In this document: positions 53,716 through 64,000 of the stretch, piece by piece
Position numbering within the stretch: the first letter of the stretch is position 1
How the letters are laid out: each line of letters opens with the position of its first letter
From: Muscardinus avellanarius
Lineage: Eukaryota; Chordata; Mammalia; Rodentia; Gliridae
Direction: 5' to 3'
Length of the DNA stretch: 64,000 nt
Assembly (NCBI GenBank): GCA_963383645.1
Contig: OY726560.1
Coordinates: 29,352,173-29,416,172 of the forward strand
Notes under the pieces: generated by a model
What the model was told of the DNA's origin: nothing
Seen by the model: only the letters and a program-made list of their open reading frames with translations
The model's database searches: none
Translations under genes and position numbers: made by a program

Positions 53716-53917
53716 TTTTTTTTTTTTTTAATTTGGTCATACTGGGAATGGAACCCAGAGGCTTTCTACCTTCGGGTTACTCTCCCAGACCTATTTTATA
53801 TTTTCTTTGGAAACAAGGTCTCTTAAGCCAGCTGAGGCTGGTTTTGAACCTGTGTGATCCTCCTGTCTCAGCCTCCCAAGTGCGGGGATTACAAGCATGT
53901 GCCACCATGCCTGGCTT
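53716..53917 (-). mobile_element. B1-ID SINE, 'CTTAAGAGA' subtype
   Basis: A T run, then GGTCATACTGGGAATGGAAC, GGTTACTCTCCCAGACC, GAAACAAGGTCTCTTAAGCC, AGCTGAGGCTGG and CAAGTGCGGGGATTACAAGC. Confidence 0.95.
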
Positions 53918-53924
53918 TTTTTAA

Positions 53925-54189
53925 AAAATGTAATTGGTGCATTGTAGTAACACATCTTAACAGGATAAAAGATGGTAGAGCTGGGTATGGTGGCACATGC
54001 TTGTAATCCCCGTGCTTGGGAGGCTGAGAAAGAAGGATGGCACAGGTTCGAAGCCAGCTTCGGCCTACTTAGTGAGGCTCTTAGCAACTTAGTGAGACCC
54101 TGTTTCCAAATAAAATACAAAATAGGAAAATAGGTCTGGGAGTAGAGCCCGGAGGTAGAAAGTTTCTGGGTTTCATCCCCTATACCACC

Positions 54190-54221
<32 letters not shown>

Positions 54222-54300
54222 TAGAGACATACATGCACACATCACCTACTTAATTTTTCTGTGGAACCCTCTTTGCTTGCATAATCTGAGCACAGTCTCT
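53925..54300 (-). mobile_element. LINE-1 3' end fragment split by a SINE
   Basis: TGTAATTGGTGCATTGTAGT and AACACATCTTAACAGGATAA precede the SINE; GTAGAGACATACATGCACAC and CATCACCTACTTAATTTT follow it. The tail type is the same as at 15.7 kb. Confidence 0.75.
53981..54217 (+). mobile_element. B1-ID SINE with poly-A tail
   Basis: CTGGGTATGGTGGCACATGC, GGTTCGAAGCCAGC, CTTAGTGAGGCTCTTAGC, GGTCTGGGAGTAGAGCCCGG and about 30 A at the end. ATGGTAGAG before (53,972-53,980) and after (54,218-54,226) is a clean target-site duplication. It combines the full-length middle with the 'GGTCTGGGAGT' 3' part. Confidence 0.96.
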
Positions 54301-54426
54301 ACCACTCATCTTTCCAACCACATTCTGGCTCTTCTAATTTCCTCTCACAAACTAGTTCCAAAAAGTAAAAATCCACATGGTTGGACTTAGATGTAGCAAT
54401 AATCCTATCTCTCTGGTACTATTAAT

Positions 54427-54832
54427 TGTATCCACCAGCATTCTTGCAACCATAATCTCAATTCCTGACCATATAACTTAGAGAAAAGAATATTATTTTC
54501 TTATGGATTTAGGTTTGAGTCTGGGGAATCTAGAATTCTAGGATTTCAAGGCATTGCAGAAGCAGGAGGCCAATGGAAAACATATGGGCTACGTTCCTCA
54601 CATTGAGGAGAGAAAGAGAAAGAGAAGTATCCAAATATAATCCTCAAGGCAGCACCCCCAGGGACCCACCTCCACCCACACCCTACTCACCTACTACCTG
54701 GTACCATTCAGGTAAACCCATTACAATGGATTTATTCACTTCTGGGATTGCAAACCTCATGACTCAGTATACAACAGCTCTAAACATCAATTTATGAGTT
54801 CTTCAAGGGGTCATATATATCTGACCATAACA
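54427..54832 (-). mobile_element. MaLR 5' LTR (minus strand)
   Basis: AGCATTCTTGCAACCATAAT, CTCAATTCCTGACCATATAA, CTTAGAGAAAAGAATATTAT, CCAGGGACCCACCTCCACCC, GGATTTATTCACTTCTGGGA and terminal CTGACCATAACA. In sense (minus) it begins TGTTATGGTCAG, the usual MaLR LTR start. Confidence 0.8.
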
Positions 54833-55098
54833 CCATACCTCCCTTGAGTAAGAGAAAACAAAAAATTTCAACAGACTGTCTTTGTACTTCAACTGTATCA
54901 TCGCTTCCTGGACATACGGGCTGCCAATCTTTGAACTGGCTTCACCATCAGCTCTTCTGAGTCTTAAACCTAATAGTACACGGACATATTTGGACTCGAA
55001 AGACTTCATAATAACATGAACATTATCTTATAAGCCTCTTTCTATAATAAATGTGTCCTATTTGTTTTATTTCTCTGGAGAATCTAACACACCATCTC
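54833..55098 (+). mobile_element. MLT2B-type LTR, 3' part
   Basis: ACTTCAACTGTATCATCGCT, GGGCTGCCAATCTTTGAACT, TATTTGGACTCGAAAGACTT, then the family's ending TATAATAAATGTGTCC, TTTATTTCTCTGGAGAATCT, AACACA. It continues the LTR begun at 52,000. Confidence 0.7.
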
Positions 55099-56960
55099 TC
55101 CTGTTGTAATCATAATTCTTCCACAAACATTTCCCTGACCCATGAAGCTAACCTGTATTTAATTATTATTATGTATTGACTGACCTCTAGATACCACACT
55201 CAGAAATACCTGCATTAAAAACGTTTTCTATTATTGTTCGCTGCAATACTAAAATAGAGGTCCTGTCCCTTTCTAATGAGGAAAATGCGCATAATGAGGC
55301 CAAGTGCTGAAAAACAAAACTTGGCAAGTAAAATAACCAGGATATGAGCCAAGAACGCTCGTATCACAAATTTGTTTTCTTATACTATTCAACCTCTGAA
55401 CAAGCTAATATTGTTTCAAAAGATCAACTAATTAGATTTTATGATTTTAAGATTTTAATTCCACACTTCATCAACTTAATTAAAAATATATATATTGACT
55501 ACCTAACCTAGAAAATGTTATAAAATTATTCCAGTATGAATCATTATTTTGCCATTGAATTTACTACTTTTATGTTGTCACACGTGCTTTCATGAGACTA
55601 GATTACTACAATGTAGTTAACTACAGAATTTTTATGTTAGATGGAAATAAATGTGGGTAGAGTAAAGTGGCCCTTGTTGAGGGATGGTATTTAAGTAATT
55701 TTTTTAATGAAAAATCCTCCTAATATGGGATTTTTTTCTCATTTTTACAATTCATTATATGTCTGCATTTATGGATTAAGAAAAGAGAAAATAAAGCAAC
55801 TGATTTATAGGAGAATTACATACCTCATTATAAGGTTTACAAATTGCCATTGAAATGCTCAGATCTTGAAATAGTCTATAATTTCACTGATTTTTATTTG
55901 CTTAGACACTCTCAACAGTAAGAAAATCCTCAGAAAAGTATATCAGAAGATTAATATTTATTTTTCAACAATGATTTTTTTCAAGTTTAGAAAGCATTTT
56001 TGTCATACTAACCACATAATACAGTTACTATTCTTCTGCACTACTTTCTAAGTATTATAAGTAATAATTCAGTGCCCTCTAAGTGATAGAATAAAATAAT
56101 TATTTTCAAAAAGAAGTAATTTTTATTCCATTAATGATCTATGGCCATTATTATTATTATTTTAATAGCATGATGTGTATATTACAAATGAACCTAAGAA
56201 TAACTATTTATTCAGTTATAAAGTACAGAGTAAGCAGATTTTATTAACTATTTACATTAATATCTTTTATGGTTTATCAACTCCAAATTTATTAAAATCG
56301 AGTGGTCATCATAGTGCACATGTTTCAATTGTAAAACTTTTTACTGACACTTTATTCTTAAAATTGATGCTCAAAGTCCATGCGAATAATGCCTAAATTT
56401 TTGAGACTGGCAAATAATTCACTTATTTATTACTAGCATAGAAGGCATATATTCTGATTCTCAAATTATACAAATATGCGAAATTTCTCTCTGCCTTCCC
56501 CCCAAAATAATTATGCATTGCAATGGATATTTCTGTTGCTCTCTCATTCCTTACTTCTTTCTCACTAAGAGTTGAAATATTTTGTCATATTGGTGAGAGT
56601 GAAAAGTGTATTAAACAACAACTATCTATGCTGGTAGAATATTGAAAGTAAGCCTTTATCATCATTTAGAACCAATCTACACACCCATTTTTATTTTATT
56701 TTTCTGATGTTCTAGGGGTAGTTCCAAATACCTATCATCTGACACCATATCTCCATTCACTTATGAATATGTACTATCTGATCTAACCATGTATCCATCC
56801 TAAATTTCATCCCTATTCCTCCAAAACTTTTAATGACCCTTGGGATTTTGTTTTTACCAACAGCAAAATTTCTCTGGCTTATGGCTTTGGCTTTCCCTGT
56901 GGCTTCTCAGGCTATGTGAAAACTGGAAATTTCATTTTCACTATTCTCTCTGACATATGA
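55099..56960. other. AT-rich intergenic DNA, nothing recognised
   Basis: About 1.9 kb. A 73-codon plus frame at 56,175-56,396 shows no domain. No repeat landmark seen. Confidence 0.5.
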
Positions 56961-57049
56961 CTCCTTCCTCCTCCTCCTCCTCCTCCTCCTCCTCCTCCTC
57001 CTCCTCCTCCTCCTCCTCTTCTTCTTCTTCTTCTTCTTCTTCTTCTTCT
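56961..57049. repeat. (CCT)n(CTT)n homopyrimidine microsatellite
   Basis: About 17 CCT units run into about 11 CTT units, directly abutting the reversed tail of the next SINE, from which it probably grew. Confidence 0.95.
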
Positions 57050-57247
57050 TGGATCTGGGGATGGAATCCAGGGGCATTCAAACTCTGACCTATACCCTCT
57101 GCCCTATTTTTATTCTTTATTTTGAAACAGGGTTTCACTAAATTATGAAGGGCCTCACTAAGTAGCTGAGGCTGTGCACGAACAGCGATCCTCCAGTCTC
57201 AGCCTCCCAAATGCTGGGATTACAAGTGTGCGCCACCAAGCAAGCCC
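57050..57247 (-). mobile_element. B1-ID composite SINE
   Basis: GATCTGGGGATGGAATCCAG, GGCATTCAAACTCTGACC, TTTGAAACAGGGTTTCACTA and CCAAATGCTGGGATTACAAG. Confidence 0.95.
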
Positions 57248-58248
57248 TGCTGACTTGCTCTTCTAAACTCTATGTGTATTGAAAAATTTCATAGAGAATT
57301 TAGGTGTGCTTTGAATTTCTTTCTCGTGACTACCACCACCCAATGATTATTTCCTCTAAACTAATTTGGAATATAATTTTTACTTTAATCAATTAACAAC
57401 TTGTGACAACTTTTGTCACAATCACTTTTGAACCTGATCACTTTTCCCTATTTATTGAAGAGTTTTGAGATTTGACCTGCTACTAATTTTTGTCTCTCAA
57501 TAATTAATGAATTTTTGCTTTCTTTCTACATTTAATGATCGTGTTCTCTATGCTTCTCTGCTATCAACCCTTTGGCCATAAATAATACATTATCACCAGT
57601 AATAACTACAGTTTCTTAAAATTTTTATTTTTAGCATTTATTTTAAGCCTCCATTCACTTATTATCACTTCTTATAATTGAAAGATATTTACTTTAGCAT
57701 TTTGAGGCCAACTATTGTTTTATCCCATTGGTCAATCCAATGCACTAAATAGATTCTGTCTTAGTTTTCATCATCAGTCTGTTGTCTTTAGTTGTCTTAT
57801 TACTTGGTGTAGAGTCCATGGTCTATTATAGTTTTGCCTTGCATAGGCCCTCAATACATTTTTTTATGAAGCAATACATTGAAATATCTGGTTCCCCTCT
57901 ACACTGTCAGAGCAATTTGTGGTAAATGAAAAAAGTATACAAATATGCATTCCTTAAATTGAGGGTCAGAAACTTCAATCATACCTTCAGTGCTTCTGGT
58001 AAATGTGAGTACATTTTGCTGATCAACTTGCCCTTTCATTCCTGAATAATATTTCACATATTCTCATATTCTACAGATAATACTTTTCTCCCCTACTTTT
58101 GGTTTCTCATCAGCAAAAAAACACATGCTTTTGAAAGATAATTTTTATAAGTGCTATCAAGAAACTTAACAAAGTATCTTCAGCAATCAAACACTTACAA
58201 TATGTCTTATTTTCTGTTAATGTAAGTCAAGTGTTCATACCCCTTGTA
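57248..58248. other. AT-rich intergenic DNA, nothing recognised
   Basis: About 1 kb without landmarks. Confidence 0.5.
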
Positions 58249-58435
58249 TATGTGGTATTGAGAATGGAACCCAAAGTGCATTGTACCTCAGAATTACACT
58301 CCCAGCCCTGTTTTATTTTCTATTTTGAAACAGTGTTTTACTAAATTGTTGAAACTGATTATGAGCCTGTAATTCTTCGATATCAGCCTCCCAAGTACTG
58401 GAATTACGGCATGTACTACCATGCCTGTCTTATAC
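58249..58435 (-). mobile_element. B1-ID composite SINE
   Basis: GTGGTATTGAGAATGGAACC, CATTGTACCTCAGAATTACA, TTTTGAAACAGTGTTTTACT and CAAGTACTGGAATTACGGCA. Middle shortened. Confidence 0.92.
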
Positions 58436-58487
58436 TCCTTCTAAAAGCCAATGACTCCACTTGTATGCTCAATATTCTGTCCGTTAT

Positions 58488-58700
58488 GTTTTTTATGTAA
58501 TAAATTACTCAAAATTTCATGGCTTCAAAGAACAATGTTATAATCACTGAGACATCCACAAGTATGCTGTTGCTTGGCTGATCTAGGCTTTGCCTGAAAT
58601 AATAATACTTGACGATATCTGCTAAGAGATTTGTCTCAGCAACTTAACTGTGTCACCTCTCATATACAGATCCAATAAAGTCATGTTGTTAAACACAAAG
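58488..58700 (-). mobile_element. MLT1-type LTR 3' fragment
   Basis: TATGTAATAAATTACTCAAA, TTTCATGGCTTCAAAGAACA and TTGGCTGATCTAGGC read as the reverse of an MLT1 3' end ('...TTTAAGCCACTAAGTTTTGG'). Confidence 0.45.
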
Positions 58701-60149
58701 TCAAGACACAAGGTAATATTCAGCCCATTTAGTAGAGGAACCTGAAGCACAATGTTTAATGAAGGAAAAAGTGACAATAATTCAATTAGAATTTTTTTCA
58801 ACTTTCATATATTTAGGTAATTTCTCAATTTATTCTCTATCACTTCCCATTCATCAGTTTCTAGCTGAATCATTCCTCTCAACAATCATACTGAAATATA
58901 TCTCACTTTATTGGAAAAAAACAATAAACAATAAAATAAAAAGATATTCATTGAAAATCCAATTACCACACCATTTATGCCTCCCTATAGAATAAAGTTT
59001 CTAGAAAGAATGCACATATGCAATAGCCTGCTTTCTCACTTTCTACTGTGTTGAGAAACCATCTGCTCACAACTTTATCCCTACCATTCCCCTGAAATTA
59101 TTTTTCCTAAATAAATCAATAATTCTCACTGCCAAATCCTCTGGCAGATATATCAACAGAACTTGACATAGTTGATCACTACTTTCCCCTTAAAATAGTC
59201 CATTTACTTAGCTTTGGGAGTGCCATTATCTTTCCCCTTTTCCTGTACTTTGCTGTCCTGTCTCAGTTCCTTGGATAAAGATTCTCAACTCTACAACCTT
59301 TAAAATTTTATTTTTAGAGAATCAGTCTTCTCTTACTGATATTTTCATGCTCACTACCTACATAATTGCCATCTAGAGTTATTTCCTAATGAGTTTTAAA
59401 TTAATATATCCAGAATAATCTTTAGAAAACATCCAAACAACTGCCTGTAGGAAAAGCTTCAGACATGAGCAAATAATAACAATTTCTAAAGTAGCTTAAA
59501 AAATCAAACAAATGAGTTTGATCAACTTTCTTCCCACCAGTCCTTTCATTGTATAAATGATACTCCATTCTTACAGTTCTTCAGTTCAGAAGTCTGTATT
59601 TGTCTTTGGCTTCACTTTTGCCCTTATTATACTCATTATACTATATCAACAAATCACAACTATGCTTCCTTAAAAATATATATCAAATTTAAATATTTAG
59701 AATTTCTACCCTACCACAGTTCAATCTAAATATCATCATTTATTTCTAGTAATAACATAGTCTTAAGAATTTAGTTTTTATCAGATTAGCCTCCAATAGT
59801 CTATTTCCTGTATCATAGTACAAGTGATAGTTTAAATAATAAATTTGATGATATCATTTTCTTTTTCAAAGGTCTTTATGGACTTCTCTTAACTTATAAG
59901 ATCAAAAGCTTACATGATATATCTCCTTTCCATAAAACATTAGTTTCATTGTAATTAATTCTACATTATATTTCACATATTATACCTCTTTAAATAATAC
60001 ATTCTATTTCCAGATTCTTCACTTTATTTTTTTAATTACATCTCAATTATTGAGAGGGTCTCAATAACCTTATCCATAACACGATCCATTTCATTCTAAT
60101 TATAACACTGATTTTTTAAAAAGCCTTTTATGAAAAGTGTTATGAGAGT
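58701..60149. other. AT-rich intergenic DNA, nothing recognised
   Basis: About 1.4 kb. The 78-codon plus frame at 58,759-58,995 shows no domain. Confidence 0.5.
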
Positions 60150-60946
60150 TTTTAAAAAATTTAAAAAGCCTATCATGACCCATTAATACCACTACTGGGT
60201 ATTTATTCAAAGCAAAGAAATACATGGACGATATACCTCTACTCACATTTTTACTGCAGCATTATTCCAAAAAAATCAAAGCATGTAATCAATCCAAGTG
60301 GTCATCAAGAGATGAAGCAATAAAGTAACTGTGGCATTTACACAAAATAGAATCGGATTCAGCCATGAAGATATAAAATCTTGTCATTTAAAACAACATG
60401 TATAAAACTGGAAGATATATATGAAGTGAAATAAGCCAGATACGGGACAAATACTGCATGATATCAATTGTATATGTGATTTAAACATATACATCTTATA
60501 AAAGTAGAGACTAGAACAATTATTAGTGCAAAGAAAATGGGACTTAGTGGCAGAGTGCTCCTAGCACATTCAAGTTCCCAAATTCAATCTCTAGTGTCAC
60601 AAAAACAAAAACAAAAAAGAATATTGGTTACTTTAGTCTGGGGAGGGTAGAGGGAAGACAAGGATGGAGTAAGGCTGATCAGTATGTAAAGGGCTAGAGT
60701 TAGACAGGAAGAATAAGCTCTGGTATTCTATTACACAATTGATTATATTTACTAATACTAAAATGCATATTTCAAAATTGATAGAAGAGTAGATTTTTAT
60801 TGTTTTGCCACAAATAAATAATAAATATTTGGGGCAATGAATATGCTAAGAGCTCTGACTCGATTATCATACCTCGTGTACCTGTGTTGAAACATTGGAT
60901 TGTATACCATAAATTTGTATGATTATGTCAATTAAAAATATAAAAC
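60150..60946 (+). mobile_element. LINE-1 3' end (L1MA-like), split by an ID SINE
   Basis: ACCACTACTGGGTATTTATT, GCAGCATTATTCCAAAAAAA, CCAAGTGGTCATCAAGAGAT, GATTCAGCCATGAAGATATA, GAAATAAGCCAGATACGGGA, GGGGAGGGTAGAGGGAAGAC and the terminal TATGTCAATTAAAAATA follow the ORF2 end and 3' UTR of primate/rodent-shared L1MA-type elements. 5'-truncated and old. Confidence 0.85.
60537..60617 (+). mobile_element. ID-like SINE
   Basis: GGGACTTAGTGGCAGAGTGC, CTCCTAGCACATTCAAG and TTCAATCTCTAGTGTCAC, then an (A)nC tail. It is a short tRNA-like element without a B1 head, inserted in the L1. Confidence 0.75.
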
Positions 60947-60947
60947 T

Positions 60948-61153
60948 GCCAGGTATGGTGGCACATCCCCATGATCCCAATATTTGGAAAGATGTACAGG
61001 AAGATCACTGGTTTGATGACAACCTCAGTAATGTAGCAAAATTTTCAGCAATCTAGAGAGACCCAGTTTCAAAAATAAAAATGAAAAAAAGCTAAAATTG
61101 TAGCACAGAGGAGAAATTCACCTGGGTTCTCCCTTCCCAGTACCAGAAATAAA
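60948..61153 (+). mobile_element. B1-ID composite SINE, diverged
   Basis: GCCAGGTATGGTGGCACATC, CAGGAAGATCACTGGTTTGA, GAGACCCAGTTTCAAAAATA and CACCTGGGTTCTCCCTTCCC, CAGTACCAG. It abuts the L1 tail. Confidence 0.9.
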
Positions 61154-63271
61154 TAAATGATATACAAAATATATAAAGCTAAACAATAAAACAAAATGAG
61201 GCTCCAATATCACTAGATTTAGAACTACTTCAGCTGCTTTTCAATTATGAAATCTGGAAAAAACACATTTTGAAACCTTAATCCATGCAAAATCCATTAC
61301 AAAATGAATGCTATTTTACAATTCTAAAGATAGTTTAATCAAATGCAAAAATGTATGTGACAATTTTTAATATTATGTTTTAAAGATGTAAAGCATTTAC
61401 CATTGCTACTCTTAATCTATCCTAAGATGATTTTTTCATTTGCATATTTTAAAAGTTTTCTCACTTGGAATTAAATAACTCTATTTACTTTAAAATATCT
61501 GATCATAACAACAGTAAAAGGCCCCAGGAAAGAACTCTTGCTTTGTAATTATTCTTAATAGTCTAATTATTTCAAATAGTTGGCATTAGTCTTTACTAAA
61601 CAATTATCTAAATCTAACACATATATAATTAGCTCAGAATGGGCAAAAATATGAAGCATATTTCACATTTTAAAGGGGAAGTTATTTTTTATATGCAGAG
61701 AATAAAAGCCAAATTGCTTGCTGGATAACCATTTAAAGCCCTTTGGAAATTTTCAAGATGAATTATTCTCAGAAAGAAGAGTATTTAGGTCCAATAATTC
61801 TTGGGAGAATCACTGTTACATCCGCTTCTACTTCATAAAGATGGCAATTAAAAGCCATTTCATATTATAGTATTATTCATTGGTACTTAAGAGGGAAATC
61901 AAGAGTTTCAGGCAAATGAATTTAGCTAATATTTTGAAGAAAATAATGAAAAGTGATTACTATATACAACTCGGGTATAAATACATTGATGAAAATTAAT
62001 GGTGATGTTAATAATGTTGATAAGTCCAGGTAGTGGTATGAATGAATAGGAAATGCAGTAAAGATACTTAGCTTGAGTGCAGTGAGGGTGGAATCTTTTG
62101 AGGAAAAGAGGTGAAAAGAGCATCAGACAGCTAGATTAAATACAGGTGATTCAGGGAAAAAATTATGGAAAATGCTTGAACATATTCACAAGTATATACT
62201 AAGAAATAAAAATAAGGAGTTTGGTTGGAGAAAGAAAGAAGATAATTGATGAAGTCTGGAGAAGGGGAATGTTTTGCTCAATAAAAGTGCCTCAGACAGC
62301 CTTTTTACTGGAGCTCTAATTCCCTTCTGCTCTTCAAGAAAAAAAGAACTAGAAAAAATTAAGTCATTTTCTAGGCTCAAAGTCATGGACTTGCTGAAAG
62401 ACTTCTGAAAAAAATTCAAGAGTATGCACATATAAACCAAATCTAACGTTTCTCACAGAGTTTATCTTCAACCCACTTTCTGGTCAAAGAGATATCTATT
62501 TCAAGTCTATAAAAATGATTTAATGTTAAACCAAAGAAAAATAACCCTACAAATAATATTACCAGTCACAAACAAACCCAAAGGAACTCCAAGGTTTGAT
62601 GGTTATGAAAAATTGTACAGGAGCTAATGAAGAGCTACTCATGGTTGTGAAATATTGCCAAAGTCATTATAAACAAGAACAGGGATTGAGGTTAAAGATG
62701 GTTAAGATACTTAAAGAAGTATGACAAACAAAAGCAAAGCAATTAAATAAAACAATTAATTTATTAATTAAAATAGAGTAGTTAATGACTGTGAATATAA
62801 GAGACAAAAGAGCAATGGTTCTCATTTTGCTGTGTCTACGTATTGACACACTAGAATTTAAAGTAAGATGGCAGAATTTTTATATTTCATGGTGAAACAG
62901 AGTACTATATGAGGTTCTTGAGTTAATAGGAGAAAAACTTTTATTTTAAAAATCTCATTAGCAGTATAAGATAGTCAACTTTAGGTAAAAATAATCTTTC
63001 TATTGAGGTAGTTGAGATGATGAAGCATTGAATGAATGAGGACAATTTTAGACAAAGTCAAGTGCAGATTTTACAGATATTTTTTAATGTTGTTTAGTTA
63101 GATGTAACGTTATATAACCCCCATATAAAATATTAGAATAACTGAATGCTATTTTATAGTTTTTTTCAAATGCTAAACATATTGTTTTGTATGTCAACTT
63201 GAGGTCATGATATTTTACTACCTTATACACTTAAAAATAATGGAATCTCTTTTTTATATATGTATATATGT
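61154..63271. other. AT-rich intergenic DNA, nothing recognised
   Basis: About 2.1 kb. Minus-strand frames of 60-84 codons (61,926-62,123; 62,186-62,440; 62,667-62,849) have no domain and no supporting gene structure. Confidence 0.5.
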
Positions 63272-63432
63272 TTGTGATATTAGGGAATCAATCCAGAAGC
63301 ATTCTACCACTAAGCTACATTGCCAAGCCCCCCCCCTTTTTTTTTTAATTTTGAAGCAGGGTCTTGCTAAGTTACTAGCATTCTAGCCTTAAACCTGGAA
63401 TCCTCCTGTCTGAGCTTGCCACGTACTGGTGA
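63272..63432 (-). mobile_element. B1-ID composite SINE, truncated
   Basis: GGAATCAATCCAGAAGCATT, CTACCACTAAGCTACATTGC, GAAGCAGGGTCTTGCTAAGT and GGAATCCTCCTGTCTGAGC. It stops before the end of the B1 head. A C run followed by a T run (63,330-63,348) lies in the linker. Confidence 0.88.
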
Positions 63433-64000
63433 AAATAATGCAATCTTAAGGTAGTATAAAATATTAATTGATTTATTTTAAAATATCCATTTATCTGCTT
63501 TGCTTTTTTTTAAGCTTTGTAATTTTTTTATTTAGAACTTTATCATCTGGTATACCAAATCTGAAAAAAACCTATTTGTCCTTAAACACTGAACTCCTAC
63601 ATCTCATATTCAATTTAATTAAGCATGGATTAACTTGCCTTCATTTATCTCCTATAGTGTTCTAAAGAATACATTATGTCTAGGGTGTTCTGTCTCAACA
63701 GCTTAAATATCTTCATGTTATTCTACTGTCATTAACATGAATTTGGATGCCAAGGCTGAATTCAGATGCTAAGAAACTTCACAATACTGAAACGGCTAAT
63801 TGAGCTGACCAGTACCTTGCCAACTCACTTTAACCCATTCTTTCCAAGCTAAATATATCTCACAATATAGTCTAATCTCTGGTTTTAAATTCTTATGAAA
63901 AATGAACATATGCCTAATCAAACATAATTTATGTTCAATTTTATATATAACATTATATTTTAAATTTATATGTAAAATTTTATATATACATATATATAAT
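63433..64000. other. AT-rich intergenic DNA to window end
   Basis: About 0.57 kb, closing with a TATA-rich stretch. Nothing recognised. Confidence 0.5.

Larger units (their letters stand above)
52687..54426 (-). mobile_element. MaLR provirus internal region, with later insertions
   Basis: Between the two LTRs the plus strand carries blocks in the order expected of reversed MaLR internal DNA: CCAAAGTCTAACATCCAAAG; CCAGGGCACAATGGTGGTGA; CAGGGTCCTTGGCAGTCACA followed by CCCCTGTGGCCTGCG; CTCTGAAATCTTGGAGGAGG. MaLR elements are ERVL relatives whose internal region is short and largely non-coding in effect. No open frame of retroviral type survives. Four SINE pieces and an L1 tail interrupt it. 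Confidence 0.7.

Noticed and set aside
56941..57138. 65-codon minus-strand ORF with poly-Glu
   Set aside because: It is a translation of the CCT/CTT microsatellite and the SINE next to it.
60537..60617. tRNA gene
   Set aside because: The tRNA-like segment lacks a foldable cloverleaf by eye and has the A-rich tail of an ID-type SINE.

Overview
The window looks like nuclear DNA of a rodent of the squirrel family (Sciuridae). The main clue is about thirty dispersed SINEs with a B1-like head and an ID-like tail, the composite B1-ID type typical of sciurids. They sit among LINE-1 pieces, MaLR/ERVL long terminal repeats and older mammalian repeats (MIR, MER5A, Tigger). Family names rest on recognising consensus features by eye; no alignment or database search was run. 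I found no host protein-coding gene, no tRNA or rRNA gene and no CRISPR array. The only intact coding sequence I credit is a LINE-1 ORF1.

Region 1 (1 to 9,064) is GC-rich and almost entirely tandem repeats. A 50-bp monomer satellite paired into 100-bp dimers fills 1 to about 7,735 and is itself built from near-identical blocks of about 2.1, 1.9 and 1.3 kb. After a non-repetitive island (about 7,736 to 8,220) with a broken coding-like frame on the minus strand comes a second array (8,221 to 9,064). Its units are 124-125 bp, organised as 373-bp trimers, and most carry a G-quadruplex-type motif. Composition then drops abruptly to AT-rich DNA.

Region 2 (9,065 to 64,000) is AT-rich, gene-poor DNA dominated by old transposon debris. 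Highlights: a Tigger transposase relic near 14.3 kb; a composite LINE-1 locus at 28.5 to 31.4 kb with an intact 5' UTR and ORF1 but no ORF2 in the same orientation; a MaLR internal region plus 3' LTR at 41.5 to 42.6 kb; two SINEs inserted at the same target site at 48.15 to 48.6 kb; and a two-LTR MaLR provirus on the minus strand at 52.2 to 54.8 kb inside an MLT2B-type LTR, itself later hit by SINEs and an L1 tail.

The long stretches between elements are AT-rich and I see no gene in them. They are listed as such so that the map is continuous. The elements do not work together as a pathway; the window records layered insertions and two local tandem amplifications.
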